From: VAZQ01 sp036557665
GTDB taxonomy: Bacteria; Pseudomonadota; Alphaproteobacteria; Rhizobiales; Xanthobacteraceae
Direction of reading: 5' to 3'
Assembly (NCBI GenBank): GCA_036557665.1
Contig: DATBHG010000064.1
Location: forward strand, 62,001 to 126,000
DNA: 64,000 nt
Below the pieces are notes generated by a model. That model ran no database searches. It worked only from the letters and a program-made list of their open reading frames with translations, and was not told where the DNA came from. This document shows, one piece after another, positions 7,690-15,585 of the stretch (position 1 is its first letter; the number at the start of each line of letters is the position of its first letter). The translations under genes and the position numbers were made by a program.

Positions 7690-8679
7690 CTACTGCTGCT
7701 GCGGAATGCCGGCCTTTTCGCGCACCGTATTCCAGCGAGCGAATTCCTCGGCCATGTGCCTTCCGAAAGCCTCGGGGGTCGAGCCCTGCACGACCACGCC
7801 GGCCTTGGTCAAACGCTGCTGCGCATCCGGCTCGGCGAGGATGTCGTTTACGGTCTTGTTGAGCTTGGCGATCACGGCCGCCGGTGTGCCGCTTGGAGCA
7901 AACAGGCCATACCAGGTGGTAACGTCGTAGCCCGGGAGCACGCCGGATTCGATTGCTGCCGGCACATCCGGGACCGCCGGAAACCGATCCTTGCCCGTGA
8001 CCGCAAGCGCCTTGAGCTGCCCGGACGACACCTGCCCCAGGACCGCCGAGACGGTTTCGCACAGCACGTCAACTTGTCCGCCCATCACTGCGGCCATCGC
8101 GTCCGGTGAGGTACGGAACGGCACGTGCAGCATATCCACCCCGGCAATCTGCTTGAGCAGCTCCCCGGCAAAATGCTGTGTTGCACCGAAGCCCGGACTG
8201 CCAAAGGTGATCTTGCCGGGACGGGCCCTGGCCGTCGCGACCAGCTCCTTGACATCGTTCGCGGGAAAGTCGGGACGCGCGGCAATGATCAGCCCGGCGC
8301 GGGCGATGAGCGAAATCGGAGCGAACGCAGTCAAGGTGTCGTAGCGCAACGACTTGTTCATGACCGCTGCAATGATCTGACCTGCGGTCATTACGCCGAG
8401 CGTGTAGCCGTCCTTCTCCGCGCGAGCGACGGCCTCGTTGCCCAGGGTGCCGGCAGCGCCGGGCCGGTTTTCCACGACCACCGGCTGGCCGAGCCTGTCT
8501 TGCATGGATTGCGCCATGATGCGGCCTATGATGTCGGCGCCGCCGCCCGGCCCGAACGCCACGATCAGGTGGACGGTCCGCTGCGGCCATTGCTGCACCG
8601 CGCCTTGAGCCCCAGCCCCAGTGACAAAACCAGCCGTCAATGCGCAGGCCGCGAGAATGACGGGTATGGGCTTGATCAT
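7690..8679 (-). CDS. Tripartite tricarboxylate transporter substrate-binding (Bug) protein
   Basis: 329 residues from the ATG at 8679, which overlaps the monooxygenase stop as ATGA, so the two are translationally coupled. The signal peptide is MIKPIPVILAACALTAGF followed by a small-residue cleavage region. The mature protein has the textbook Bug pattern: HLIVAFGPGGGADIIGRIMA, VVENRPGAAGTLGNEAVA, FGSPGFGATQHFAGELL and LPGYDVTTWYGLFAP. It is a periplasmic receptor for an organic acid or related small molecule. Linkage to an LLM monooxygenase suggests the ligand is the monooxygenase substrate or product. There are no TctAB genes nearby. A closely related C-terminal remnant lies at 4838-5001. Confidence 0.9.
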   Translation of the reverse strand: MIKPIPVILAACALTAGFVTGAGAQGAVQQWPQRTVHLIVAFGPGGGADIIGRIMAQSMQDRLGQPVVVENRPGAAGTLGNEAVARAEKDGYTLGVMTAGQIIAAVMNKSLRYDTLTAFAPISLIARAGLIIAARPDFPANDVKELVATARARPGKITFGSPGFGATQHFAGELLKQIAGVDMLHVPFRTSPDAMAAVMGGQVDVLCETVSAVLGQVSSGQLKALAVTGKDRFPAVPDVPAAIESGVLPGYDVTTWYGLFAPSGTPAAVIAKLNKTVNDILAEPDAQQRLTKAGVVVQGSTPEAFGRHMAEEFARWNTVREKAGIPQQQ

Positions 8680-9854
8680 GGCTGCTCGATCGGCTGCTCG
8701 CGATCCCTCGGCAGCCGCACGCCGGCGCGTTCGAGCCGAGGCAGCACCTCCGCACAGAAATACGGCAGCTCCGAGAGGTAATTGACGAATGAGAGCGCGA
8801 TCCCCCGCACGCCCGCTTTGCTGATCGTCGCAAGCTCCTCGCCGACGTGATCCGGCGTGCCGACGAACGGATACCCGCCGATGGCATTGGCGGCAAAGTA
8901 GCGGCGCTTCGATTCGTATTCCTCGGGCGGAACGGTCCGCGGGGTGATGCTCTTGTTTGCCAGCATCCCGTCGATCGCGCCCCAATCCGCGTTCTCGATC
9001 ATCGCGTGGCGATAGTACTCCTCGGCTTCCTTTTGCGAAGGACGGCAGACGACCTGACCGACCGTGTAGACCTCGATCTCCCGGCCGAGCTGTCGGGCAG
9101 CGGCCTTGATCTCCGCGACCTTGCGCGCGTTGCCATCGAGCGATGTGCGCGAGCCAGCCGTCGCCACAAAGAATGCATCGCAATTGCGCAAGGCGAATGC
9201 CTGGCCCGCCGGCGAGGAGCCCGCATTCATGAGGATGGGACGTGCGCCGCCATACGGCTTGGGATAGGCCCGCACGCCTTTGAGACGCAGGAACCGTCCT
9301 TCGAAATCAAACCGAGCTTCATCCGACCAGGCACGCCTTACAACATCGAGCCATTCCTGCGCGTAATCATAGCGGACGTCATGATCGCGCTGCTTCACCC
9401 CGAACATCTCGAACTCGCCCTCGTTCCAGCCCACGACGATATTGAGCCCGAAGCGGCCCTCGCCGACGTGGTCGGCGGTGACGAACTCCTTGGCAGCGAT
9501 CAGCGGATGAAACAGCGGCGCATGCACGGTGCCGAATACGGTGATTTGCTCGGTCGCGCCGAGGAGGCCCACGGCCCACGTCACCGTCTCGAGGCTCGCA
9601 CCGTGAAAATCGGTCTCGCCGCCGTAGCCTTTCCATCGTCCGATCGGCAGCATGAAATCGATGCCCGCCGCATCGGCCATGCGGGCGAGGCGCAGGCAAT
9701 CCGGCCAGCTCGCCGACCAACGCTCGGGCAGCTTCGTCGCCGAGCGTCCGGAGGAGCAGTTGGCCCCAAAAATCCCGATCTTGAGCGCATTGCCGTTGTA
9801 CATGGCAATGCGATCCTGCATGGATGCGGCTCGCGCCAGCACGGCGTTCTCCAT
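8676..9854 (-). CDS. LLM-class flavin-dependent monooxygenase (SfnG/RutA-like)
   Basis: 392 residues from the ATG at 9854, which has an AGGG upstream. A TTG at 9893 and ATGs at 9821 and 9803 are alternatives, and relatives often begin near MYNGNALKIGIFG. The TIM-barrel luciferase-like fold is evident: FGANCSSGRSATKLPERW, GRWKGYGGETDFHG, ITVFGTVHAPLFHPLIAAKE, GRFGLNIVVGWNEGEFEMFG and MNAGSSPAGQAFA. Relatives use reduced FMN and oxygen to open pyrimidine rings or to desulfonate dimethyl sulfone. No flavin reductase gene was seen in the window. The last four bases overlap the Bug receptor start, so uptake and oxidation of one compound are probably linked. Confidence 0.85.
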   Translation of the reverse strand: MENAVLARAASMQDRIAMYNGNALKIGIFGANCSSGRSATKLPERWSASWPDCLRLARMADAAGIDFMLPIGRWKGYGGETDFHGASLETVTWAVGLLGATEQITVFGTVHAPLFHPLIAAKEFVTADHVGEGRFGLNIVVGWNEGEFEMFGVKQRDHDVRYDYAQEWLDVVRRAWSDEARFDFEGRFLRLKGVRAYPKPYGGARPILMNAGSSPAGQAFALRNCDAFFVATAGSRTSLDGNARKVAEIKAAARQLGREIEVYTVGQVVCRPSQKEAEEYYRHAMIENADWGAIDGMLANKSITPRTVPPEEYESKRRYFAANAIGGYPFVGTPDHVGEELATISKAGVRGIALSFVNYLSELPYFCAEVLPRLERAGVRLPRDREQPIEQP

Positions 9855-9889
9855 CTTTGCCCTTTGCGACCGGAACGGTGGAAGCTCGC

Positions 9890-10058
9890 TCAACGACGGT
9901 ACGGCTCCAAAGCTTGAACCGTCTGAACGAACGAGCGGTCGATCACCTGGTCAAGATCGACCTCCGTTGATGAGACCCTATTCGGCATAAGCAGCGACAA
10001 GGTGACGAGGATTTTGATAACAGGCGTGCGGATCGAGCTTGCCATTCCTCATCTCGGC
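9890..10058 (-). other. Intergenic stretch with two peptide-like short frames (possible gene debris)
   Basis: Downstream of the toxin gene, two short minus-strand frames look protein-like. One reads KLDPHACYQNPRHLVAAYAE then stops (9980s). The other reads VDLDQVIDRSFVQTVQALEP and stops at 9890-9892, directly at the monooxygenase frame. The second resembles the C-terminal tail of NMT1/SsuA-type binding proteins, which would fit decay of another transporter gene. Both are too short to be sure of. Confidence 0.3.
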
Positions 10059-10459
10059 ATCAGATAAGGGATCGTCTGCCGGCTATTACGACGGTAGATG
10101 CGAAAATCCGCATCCTTGGTGAGAAGGATGGGATCGGGCATGATCTCGGTCATCCGCACCAAGCATGCATCCGCAAGGCTCATCGGCAAGTCAGCGTATT
10201 TGTGCATAAGCCCAAGGACTTGCTCAATTCCGTCGCTGAGATGAAAAACTGATACGACTAGTCGGGCACGCAAGAGCTTGGCAAACCCTGACGCTCCGGC
10301 AGGGTTCAGAAGATAAAAAGTCTCCGATACGACGGCGTCACAAGTCTTCCATGGAGGTGGAAGACGGCGGGCATGCGCAGCCGCCCAGGGATGATCGGAC
10401 TCGCGTCGATGCATGAGAGCAACCAGAAAGCTAGTGTCGACGAGAACGCTTCTGGCCAT
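10049..10459 (-). CDS. vapC: PIN-domain toxin, VapC-like
   Basis: 136 residues, the normal size for a PIN-domain ribonuclease. The acidic active-site residues are visible: Asp8 in VLVDTSFLVAL, Glu in VSETFYLL, Asp in LADACLVRM and Asp in LLTKDADF. VapC proteins cleave specific tRNAs or other RNAs and halt translation until neutralised by their partner. The start overlaps the 3' end of the ribbon-helix-helix gene by 29 bases, the usual antitoxin-first arrangement. The module sits at the 3' end of an ABC importer operon, but it has its own AT-richer upstream region. The RNA target cannot be inferred. Confidence 0.85.
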   Translation of the reverse strand: MARSVLVDTSFLVALMHRRESDHPWAAAHARRLPPPWKTCDAVVSETFYLLNPAGASGFAKLLRARLVVSVFHLSDGIEQVLGLMHKYADLPMSLADACLVRMTEIMPDPILLTKDADFRIYRRNSRQTIPYLMPR

Positions 10460-10688
10460 AACCCCAAGCTTTCAGATAATATTTCGTTCGCGAGCCCAAA
10501 TCAGGCGGCAGACCATCGTCGCAGCCAATGACCTCCTCGAGGATGTCGAACCGCACACGCTGACGCGGCGGTCGGGCACCGCTCAATCGCTCTCGTACGA
10601 CATCGGATTTCGACATTCTGCGCTCTCGTGATTCGGCCTCGATCTGCGCGACGAGCTCTTCGGGTAGCCGTACGGTGAGTGTTTTCAT
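10431..10688 (-). CDS. vapB: Ribbon-helix-helix antitoxin, VapB-like
   Basis: 85 residues from the ATG at 10688. The longer frame to 10781 is rejected because MKTLTVRLPEELVAQIEAES is a standard RHH N-terminus. The RHH fold spans about residues 1-40, with the helix-turn SKSDVVRERL. The C-terminal half (RFDILEEVIGCDDGLPPDL) is the likely toxin-binding tail. It should bind its own promoter and the adjacent PIN toxin. The coding region overlaps the toxin start by 29 bases, so translation is coupled. Confidence 0.85.
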   Translation of the reverse strand: MKTLTVRLPEELVAQIEAESRERRMSKSDVVRERLSGARPPRQRVRFDILEEVIGCDDGLPPDLGSRTKYYLKAWGYGQKRSRRH

Positions 10689-10698
10689 GAATGAATTT

Positions 10699-10727
10699 GT
10701 ATTACATTTACTGCAGAATCGCAATAC
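10699..10727 (-). promoter_or_regulatory. AT-rich region with inverted repeat upstream of the toxin-antitoxin pair (possible autoregulatory operator)
   Basis: On the minus strand the sequence begins GTATTGCG and ends GTAATAC; GTATT and AATAC are inverted repeats 19 bases apart. The stretch is clearly AT-richer than its surroundings and lies 10-40 bases before the antitoxin ATG, where RHH antitoxins usually bind. No convincing sigma-70 boxes with proper spacing were found. Confidence 0.35.
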
Positions 10728-10767
10728 GTGGCCATCATTCGTCGTCATCCAGACCGCAGCGACCCGG

Positions 10768-11532
10768 TCAGGTGTGACCAATGCGCGTCCAGGGCATCAG
10801 CAAGCGCTCGGCGAGCGCCACGAGCGCAAACAGCACAATCCCGAGAATGCTGAGCCAGACCAGCGCGGCCCAGGCCAGCGCGCTGTCGAGCTGGGAATTG
10901 GCGGAAAGAAGGAGGTTGCCCAGTCCGCTCACCGAGCCGACAAACTCGCCGATGACCGCGCCGATGACGGCGAGAGTCACGGCTACCTTCGCGCCGGAGA
11001 AAATGAACGGCAGCGCGGCAGGAAACTGCACCTTGGCAAACACCTGAAGCGGAGACGCGCGCAAGGCGCGCGCGAGCTCGATCAGCCCCGATGGGGTTGA
11101 TTGCAGTCCGGTTGCGGTATCGACCACGATGGGGAAGAACGCAACGAGAAAGGCAATAGCCAGCTTGGATTGAATTCCCAGCCCGAACCAGACCAGGATG
11201 ATGGGCGCGATCGCGACCTTCGGCACCGACTGGGTGGCGACCAGGATGGGATAGAGCGTGAGGTTGAGCGGGCGGGAGTTGGCCACGCAGACCGCGAGCG
11301 GAACTCCAATCAGCATTGCGAGACCGAAGCCGCACACGCTCTCCAGGAACGTCGGCCAGGTCTCGCGCAGGAGAAGGTCGTAGCGCGCGAGCGACGCGTG
11401 CACGATGTCAGCAGGGCTCGGCAGAACAATCCGGCTCACCCCGAATGCCGCGGTATAGACCTGCCAGACGGCAACGATGATCAGCGTCCCGAGCAACGGG
11501 TAGATCGGGCGACCCAGGCGGCTCCAATTCAT
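10768..11532 (-). CDS. ABC transporter permease, SsuC/TauC type
   Basis: 254 residues with about six hydrophobic helices, a BPD_transp_1 inner-membrane permease. The EAA-like loop is seen in ELARALRASPLQVFAKVQFP followed by AALPFIFSGAKVAV. Other family patterns are LPSPADIVHASLARY near the N-terminus and GEFVGSVSGLGNLLLSA. The start overlaps the ATPase stop by ATGA. With the ATPase and the NMT1-like receptor it makes a complete importer of the nitrate/sulfonate/taurine/pyrimidine-precursor class. It is the last gene of that operon. Confidence 0.9.
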   Translation of the reverse strand: MNWSRLGRPIYPLLGTLIIVAVWQVYTAAFGVSRIVLPSPADIVHASLARYDLLLRETWPTFLESVCGFGLAMLIGVPLAVCVANSRPLNLTLYPILVATQSVPKVAIAPIILVWFGLGIQSKLAIAFLVAFFPIVVDTATGLQSTPSGLIELARALRASPLQVFAKVQFPAALPFIFSGAKVAVTLAVIGAVIGEFVGSVSGLGNLLLSANSQLDSALAWAALVWLSILGIVLFALVALAERLLMPWTRIGHT

Positions 11533-12338
11533 CGCGTGATGCCCAGCGCGCGCCCGGCGCGATGCCCAAGCTCGGTGAACTGCGCGCAGTAGCGCATCTC
11601 CGGCCTGCGCGGATAAGGAAGCTCGACGTCGATGCTGTCCGCGATCACCGCCGGACGCCTGCTGAATACCACGACAAGATCCGAGAGATATATCGCTTCG
11701 CTGATGCTGTGGGTGACGAACAGCACCGTCGCTCCCGTCTTTGCGCGCATGTCCAGCAGAAGGTCCTGCATTTCCATGCGGGTGAGCTCATCCAGCGCGC
11801 CGAAAGGTTCATCCATCAAGAGAAGCTTGGGGCGATGAATCAGCGCGCGGCAGAGCGCCACGCGCTGTTGCATCCCGCCCGAGAGCTCCATCGGATACGC
11901 GCCCTCGAATCCCTCGAGTCCCACCGCTGAGAGCAGCTCCATGGCACGCCCAAATGCGGCTCGCCCGCTCTCGTGACGGATCTCCATAGGAAACAGCACG
12001 TTCTTGAGCACGCTGCGCCACGGCATCAGATTGCTCTGCTGAAAAGCAATGCCGAAATCGGGTTGCGGCTCAGTGACCTCTTTCCCATTGATCTCAACCA
12101 GACCGTTGCTGGCGCGCACCAGCCCGGCGGCGATTCTCAGGAAAGTGGTCTTTCCGCATCCGCTCGGCCCGAGCAGAGTGACGAGCGTGCCCGCGTTCAG
12201 GTCGAAGGAAATGGAGTCAATTGCCCTGAGTGGCCCCTGACCGGGGCGGGAAAATTCCTGCCGGATATCGACGAAACGCCCGGAAGCCCCGGTGCTCAGC
12301 TCAGCTCGGTGCGAGGAGTCCGGCTGCGGTTGCGCCAT
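11529..12338 (-). CDS. ABC transporter ATP-binding protein, SsuB/TauB/NrtD type
   Basis: 269 residues. Walker A GPSGCGKTT (57-65), signature LSGGMQQRV (152-160) and Walker B LLLMDEP (172-178) are all intact, followed by the ALDELTR D-loop and the THS switch histidine. The protein energises the adjacent permease. It follows the receptor gene by 15 bases and overlaps the permease start by 4 bases. The N-terminal 20 residues (QPQPDSSHRAELSTGAS) are an extra low-complexity leader. The ligand class follows the NMT1/THI5-like receptor and is not further resolved. Confidence 0.9.
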   Translation of the reverse strand: MAQPQPDSSHRAELSTGASGRFVDIRQEFSRPGQGPLRAIDSISFDLNAGTLVTLLGPSGCGKTTFLRIAAGLVRASNGLVEINGKEVTEPQPDFGIAFQQSNLMPWRSVLKNVLFPMEIRHESGRAAFGRAMELLSAVGLEGFEGAYPMELSGGMQQRVALCRALIHRPKLLLMDEPFGALDELTRMEMQDLLLDMRAKTGATVLFVTHSISEAIYLSDLVVVFSRRPAVIADSIDVELPYPRRPEMRYCAQFTELGHRAGRALGITR

Positions 12339-12353
12339 GCTCCGGCTTGGCGC

Positions 12354-13415
12354 TCAGGGCTTGATCGGCGGCGTTGGCAAAAAGCCGGGCGCGTAGAGGT
12401 CTGAGGCGGCCGGTGCCGCGCCGCTTACGCCGACATATTTGAGCATGAATTCGAGCGCCGATTGCATCTTGGCGGGGTCGAACCAGCCAAGACCTTTCTG
12501 TCTGACCTCGGGCGTGACGGCGAGATCGCCGACGATGCGGAGCTCCGCCACGATGATATCGGGCTTCAGAGCAGGAACGTATTTGATTTCATCCTCCGCA
12601 GCCTTCTGCGGGTTGGCAAGCGCGAGCTTCCAGCCCTTCAATGCAGCGCGCACGAAGGCCCTGACCGTATCCGCATTGCGGCCGAGATAGTCCTCGCCGA
12701 CCGCGAGCCCATTGGAATAAAGCTCGAGCCCATGATCGCTGAGCAGGAACGTGCGCAGCTCCGCATGCGCGTCCCTCGCCCCCGCTTCCAATCCCGGCTT
12801 CGACATGACGAAAAACTCGATCGCCGGCACTTGCCCGGACAGCAACGCGCTGGCGCGCGCCGGCGGGGCGATGTTGGTGATCTTGAGCTTCGCGGGGTCG
12901 AGACCTTTCTGGGCCATGAAACCCTCGATCACCTTCGGCGTGAAGCTGCCGGCGCCGCTCCCCAGGGTCAGGCCTTCGAGCTGCCTGGGCTCGGTCACGT
13001 TGGCTCCCGTGCTCAGGCTGAAGATGGCATACGGCGCCTTTTGATAGTTCACTGCGATCATCTTGAGCTTGGAGCCGTTGGCGCGCGCCAAGACGACGCT
13101 CGGGACGTCGACGAAAGCGACATTGGCAAGCCCCGATTCAACCGCCTGTACGGTTTGTGCGGTGCCCTGGCTGGGGATGATGGAGACGTCGAGCCCCTCC
13201 TCCCGGAAATAGCCTTCGGCCAGCGCGGCGTACCAGGGCGCATGGCGCCCCAGCGGATTGAAGTCCAGGGAGAGGACCACCTTTTGCGGGCTCTTGTCCT
13301 GTGCAATCGCGGGGACGGCCAGAGAGGCGGTCGCCAATCCCGCCGAGACAATCCGGCACAGAAGCATCAGCGCCGCGGCACCGGCACTTTTCCCAACAGA
13401 AACCATTTGAGCCAT
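12354..13415 (-). CDS. ABC transporter substrate-binding protein, NMT1/THI5-like
   Basis: 353 residues from the ATG at 13415, supported by AAGGA 7 bases upstream on the minus strand. It has a long signal region (AAALMLLCRIVSAGLATASLAVPAIAQ). The mature part has KVVLSLDFNPLGRHAPWYAA, AEGYFREEGLDVSIIPSQG and ANVAFVDVPSVVLARANG. These match the NMT1 family of thiamine-precursor, nitrate, sulfonate and aromatic-acid receptors. It is first in a three-gene importer operon with ATPase and permease. It is divergent from the Ldh_2-type dehydrogenase, with about 136 bases between starts that probably hold both promoters. Divergence hints, weakly, that the dehydrogenase acts on the imported compound. 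Confidence 0.85.
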   Translation of the reverse strand: MAQMVSVGKSAGAAALMLLCRIVSAGLATASLAVPAIAQDKSPQKVVLSLDFNPLGRHAPWYAALAEGYFREEGLDVSIIPSQGTAQTVQAVESGLANVAFVDVPSVVLARANGSKLKMIAVNYQKAPYAIFSLSTGANVTEPRQLEGLTLGSGAGSFTPKVIEGFMAQKGLDPAKLKITNIAPPARASALLSGQVPAIEFFVMSKPGLEAGARDAHAELRTFLLSDHGLELYSNGLAVGEDYLGRNADTVRAFVRAALKGWKLALANPQKAAEDEIKYVPALKPDIIVAELRIVGDLAVTPEVRQKGLGWFDPAKMQSALEFMLKYVGVSGAAPAASDLYAPGFLPTPPIKP

Positions 13416-13551
13416 CGAAGTCCTTCCCGGTCTGATCGCCAAACGCAAATGAGATTAGACCACTTCCTGCTGCAGTTGAAATCACCGGCCACGGAACAGT
13501 ATCGGCGCATGTATTGCCCGCCAATAGGGCCTCCGCTAGTCATCCCTGCGC

Positions 13552-14649
13552 ATGAGTGATGCAACCACCATCAAACTTCCGGCAGACGAGCTGCGAGCGG
13601 TTGTCGCTCGGCTGTTCGCCGCGGCCGGGTTGCAAGAGGAAGCCGCGGGGCGCGTTGCTGCAGGGCTCGTGGAGGCGGATCTCGAGGGCGTCTCGTCGCA
13701 CGGGGTCATGCTCACAGACATGTATATCGACCGGATTCGGTGTCGGTCCGTAACGACCAGAACGGCGGGTACGGTGATTTCGGATCGGGACTCGGCGGTG
13801 GTGCTGGATGCGGGCCACGCGCTTGGCCAGATCACCGGCGCGCAGGCGATGGCGCTCGCGGTCGACCGAGCGAAGAAGCTTGGGGCGGGAGTGGTTGCCG
13901 TGCGCCACGGCTTCCACTTCGGCGCGGCCCGCCGATATGCGCAGCGCGCGGCCGCGGAGGGATGCATCGGTATCGCAATGTGCAACACGCGTCCCTTGAT
14001 GCCGGCGCCAGGGGGTGCCGAGCGGGTTGTCGGCAACAATCCGATCGCAATAGCGCTTCCGGCGGCCGGGGAGATTCCCATCGTGCTCGACATGGCGACG
14101 AGCGAAGCCGCCATGGGCAAGATCCGGATGGCGGAGAAGGCCCGCGAGCCCATTCCCGCCACCTGGGCGGTGGCTGCCGACGGCTCGCCTACCACGGATG
14201 CGGCGCAGGCGATCGCCGGCATGTTGCTGCCGTCGGGCGGACCGAAAGGCTTCGGCCTCGCGTTCGTTATCGATCTCATGTGCGGACTTCTCTCGGGTGG
14301 GGCAATCGGGGGGGAAGTGACGCCGCTTTATGGCGCCCCCTCGCGACCCTATGACTGCTCGCATCTGTTCATCGCAATCGATGTCGCGCATTTCTGCGAC
14401 CCCGCTGAATTTCGCGCGCGGGCGGCCGCCGCAGCCGAGCACATTCGCTCGGGCAAGCGGGCGCCCGGCGTTGCTGCGCTGTTTGCTCCGGGCGAGCCGG
14501 AGTGGCGCAGGCGCCAGACCTCGACCGACATGGTGCACCTTGCCCCCGAGGTTGCAGCCATGCTCATCCGCATGGGACGGGAGCTTGGGGTCTGTGTCGC
14601 GCCATTGGAAGCGCCGGGTGAGGAGGAAACAAAGCATGCCCAAGCGTGA
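13552..14649 (+). CDS. Ldh_2-family malate/L-lactate/ureidoglycolate-type dehydrogenase
   Basis: 365 residues of the NAD(P)-dependent Ldh_2 fold, distinct from classical malate dehydrogenases. Landmarks are EADLEGVSSHGVM with the conserved SHG histidine, DAGHALGQITGAQAM, VRHGFHFGAARRYA, RVVGNNPIAIALP with DMATSEAAMGKI, and GGPKGFGLAFVIDLMCG. Family members oxidise or reduce 2-hydroxy/2-keto acids such as malate, lactate, sulfolactate or ureidoglycolate. The stop lies 14 bases inside the following Rid-family gene. The gene is divergent from an NMT1-type importer. The exact substrate is not evident. Confidence 0.85.
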   Translation: MSDATTIKLPADELRAVVARLFAAAGLQEEAAGRVAAGLVEADLEGVSSHGVMLTDMYIDRIRCRSVTTRTAGTVISDRDSAVVLDAGHALGQITGAQAMALAVDRAKKLGAGVVAVRHGFHFGAARRYAQRAAAEGCIGIAMCNTRPLMPAPGGAERVVGNNPIAIALPAAGEIPIVLDMATSEAAMGKIRMAEKAREPIPATWAVAADGSPTTDAAQAIAGMLLPSGGPKGFGLAFVIDLMCGLLSGGAIGGEVTPLYGAPSRPYDCSHLFIAIDVAHFCDPAEFRARAAAAAEHIRSGKRAPGVAALFAPGEPEWRRRQTSTDMVHLAPEVAAMLIRMGRELGVCVAPLEAPGEEETKHAQA

Positions 14650-15034
14650 GGTATCGAGCAGCGCCATCAGAAAGCCGGTCGGAGTATTTTCCCAGGCCAC
14701 CGTAATCGAGGCGAGGGGCAGGCTCGTCTTCATCTCGGGCATGACGGCGCGGCGCCCGGACGGATCGATCGCCGGCATCGGCGACATCACCGAGCAGACG
14801 CGGCAGGTCTGCGAGAACATCAAAGCCGCGGTCGAGGCGGCAGGCGGGTCGCTCGATGACGTCTGCCGTGTCGACGTCTATGTGCGCAACATGGAGCATT
14901 TCGAGGCGATCCACAAAGTGCGCAGCCAATATTTCAAGCCGCCGCTGCCCGCTTCCACCATGGTCGAGGTTACCAAGATGGTCTCTCCGGAGTACCTGAT
15001 CGAGATCAACGCGATTGCTGTTATTGCGGAATAG
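14636..15034 (+). CDS. Rid-family (YjgF/YER057c/UK114) protein
   Basis: 132 residues from the ATG at 14636, with GAGGAG 9 bases upstream inside the preceding gene. It has the trimeric Rid fold pattern: SQATVIEARGRLVFISGMTA, TEQTRQVCENIKAAVEAAGG, DDVCRVDVYVRNMEHF and PASTMVEVTKM. True RidA imine deaminases carry an Arg in the P-A-R-x-x-V-E-V stretch; here it reads PASTMVEV, so the catalytic Arg is replaced. It therefore belongs to one of the non-RidA subgroups, which occur in catabolic operons and may act on other imines or carbamates. Translational coupling to the dehydrogenase supports a shared pathway. Confidence 0.85.
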   Translation: MPKREVSSSAIRKPVGVFSQATVIEARGRLVFISGMTARRPDGSIAGIGDITEQTRQVCENIKAAVEAAGGSLDDVCRVDVYVRNMEHFEAIHKVRSQYFKPPLPASTMVEVTKMVSPEYLIEINAIAVIAE

Positions 15035-15118
15035 CGATGCAGGAAATATCGGCTCGTTTGTTTGATGAAGAGCTGATCAGCTCAAAGTTGCCTCGCGCGT
15101 CATGGCCAGCCGGGGCGC

Positions 15119-15541
15119 ATGACGGCAAAACCTGCGAGACGGCAAATGCTACCTGAAGGCGCACCAAAGCTCGATGAGATACTTCTTCAATCGGACTCGA
15201 TTCCGTGGCGCGAGAAGTCGCTCAGGGGCGTGCATGAGAAGATGCTGTGGCGCAATGAGGCAAGCGGCGCTTCCATTGCCCTGATCAAGTTCGACCGCGG
15301 CGCGGGCATTCCGCAGCCCCACTACCATGCGTCAAACCAGTTCATGTTCTGCCTGCTAGGGCGCTATGAATATACTGCGACCGGTGTGACGCTGACCCCC
15401 GGCTGCTTCTATTGCAATCCGAAGGGCAATGTGCACGGACCGGCGATCGCCCATGAGGAAACGGTGGTGCTGGAGATCTACGACGGCCCGCACTATCCGG
15501 AGAAGCCCTCCTGGTACACGGACGAGCGTGACGCGCGGTGA
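15119..15541 (+). CDS. Cupin-domain protein (ChrR/acetophenone-dioxygenase-like)
   Basis: 140 residues forming a single cupin barrel. The first metal motif is seen in AGIPQPHYHASNQFMFCLLG (His-x-His spacing) and the second in PGCFYCNPKGNVHGP. KMLWRNEASGASIALIKFD precedes the barrel. Similar proteins include 2,4'-dihydroxyacetophenone dioxygenase-like enzymes and anti-sigma ChrR C-terminal domains. It follows the Rid gene by 84 bases on the same strand and probably belongs to the same unit. It could be a small dioxygenase or isomerase; the reaction is not determined. GGGG lies about 5 bases before the ATG. Confidence 0.75.
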   Translation: MTAKPARRQMLPEGAPKLDEILLQSDSIPWREKSLRGVHEKMLWRNEASGASIALIKFDRGAGIPQPHYHASNQFMFCLLGRYEYTATGVTLTPGCFYCNPKGNVHGPAIAHEETVVLEIYDGPHYPEKPSWYTDERDAR

Positions 15542-15585
15542 GGGCTATCGCGCCGGCGGCGCTGTTGTCCTCCAGGCTGGCCGCT

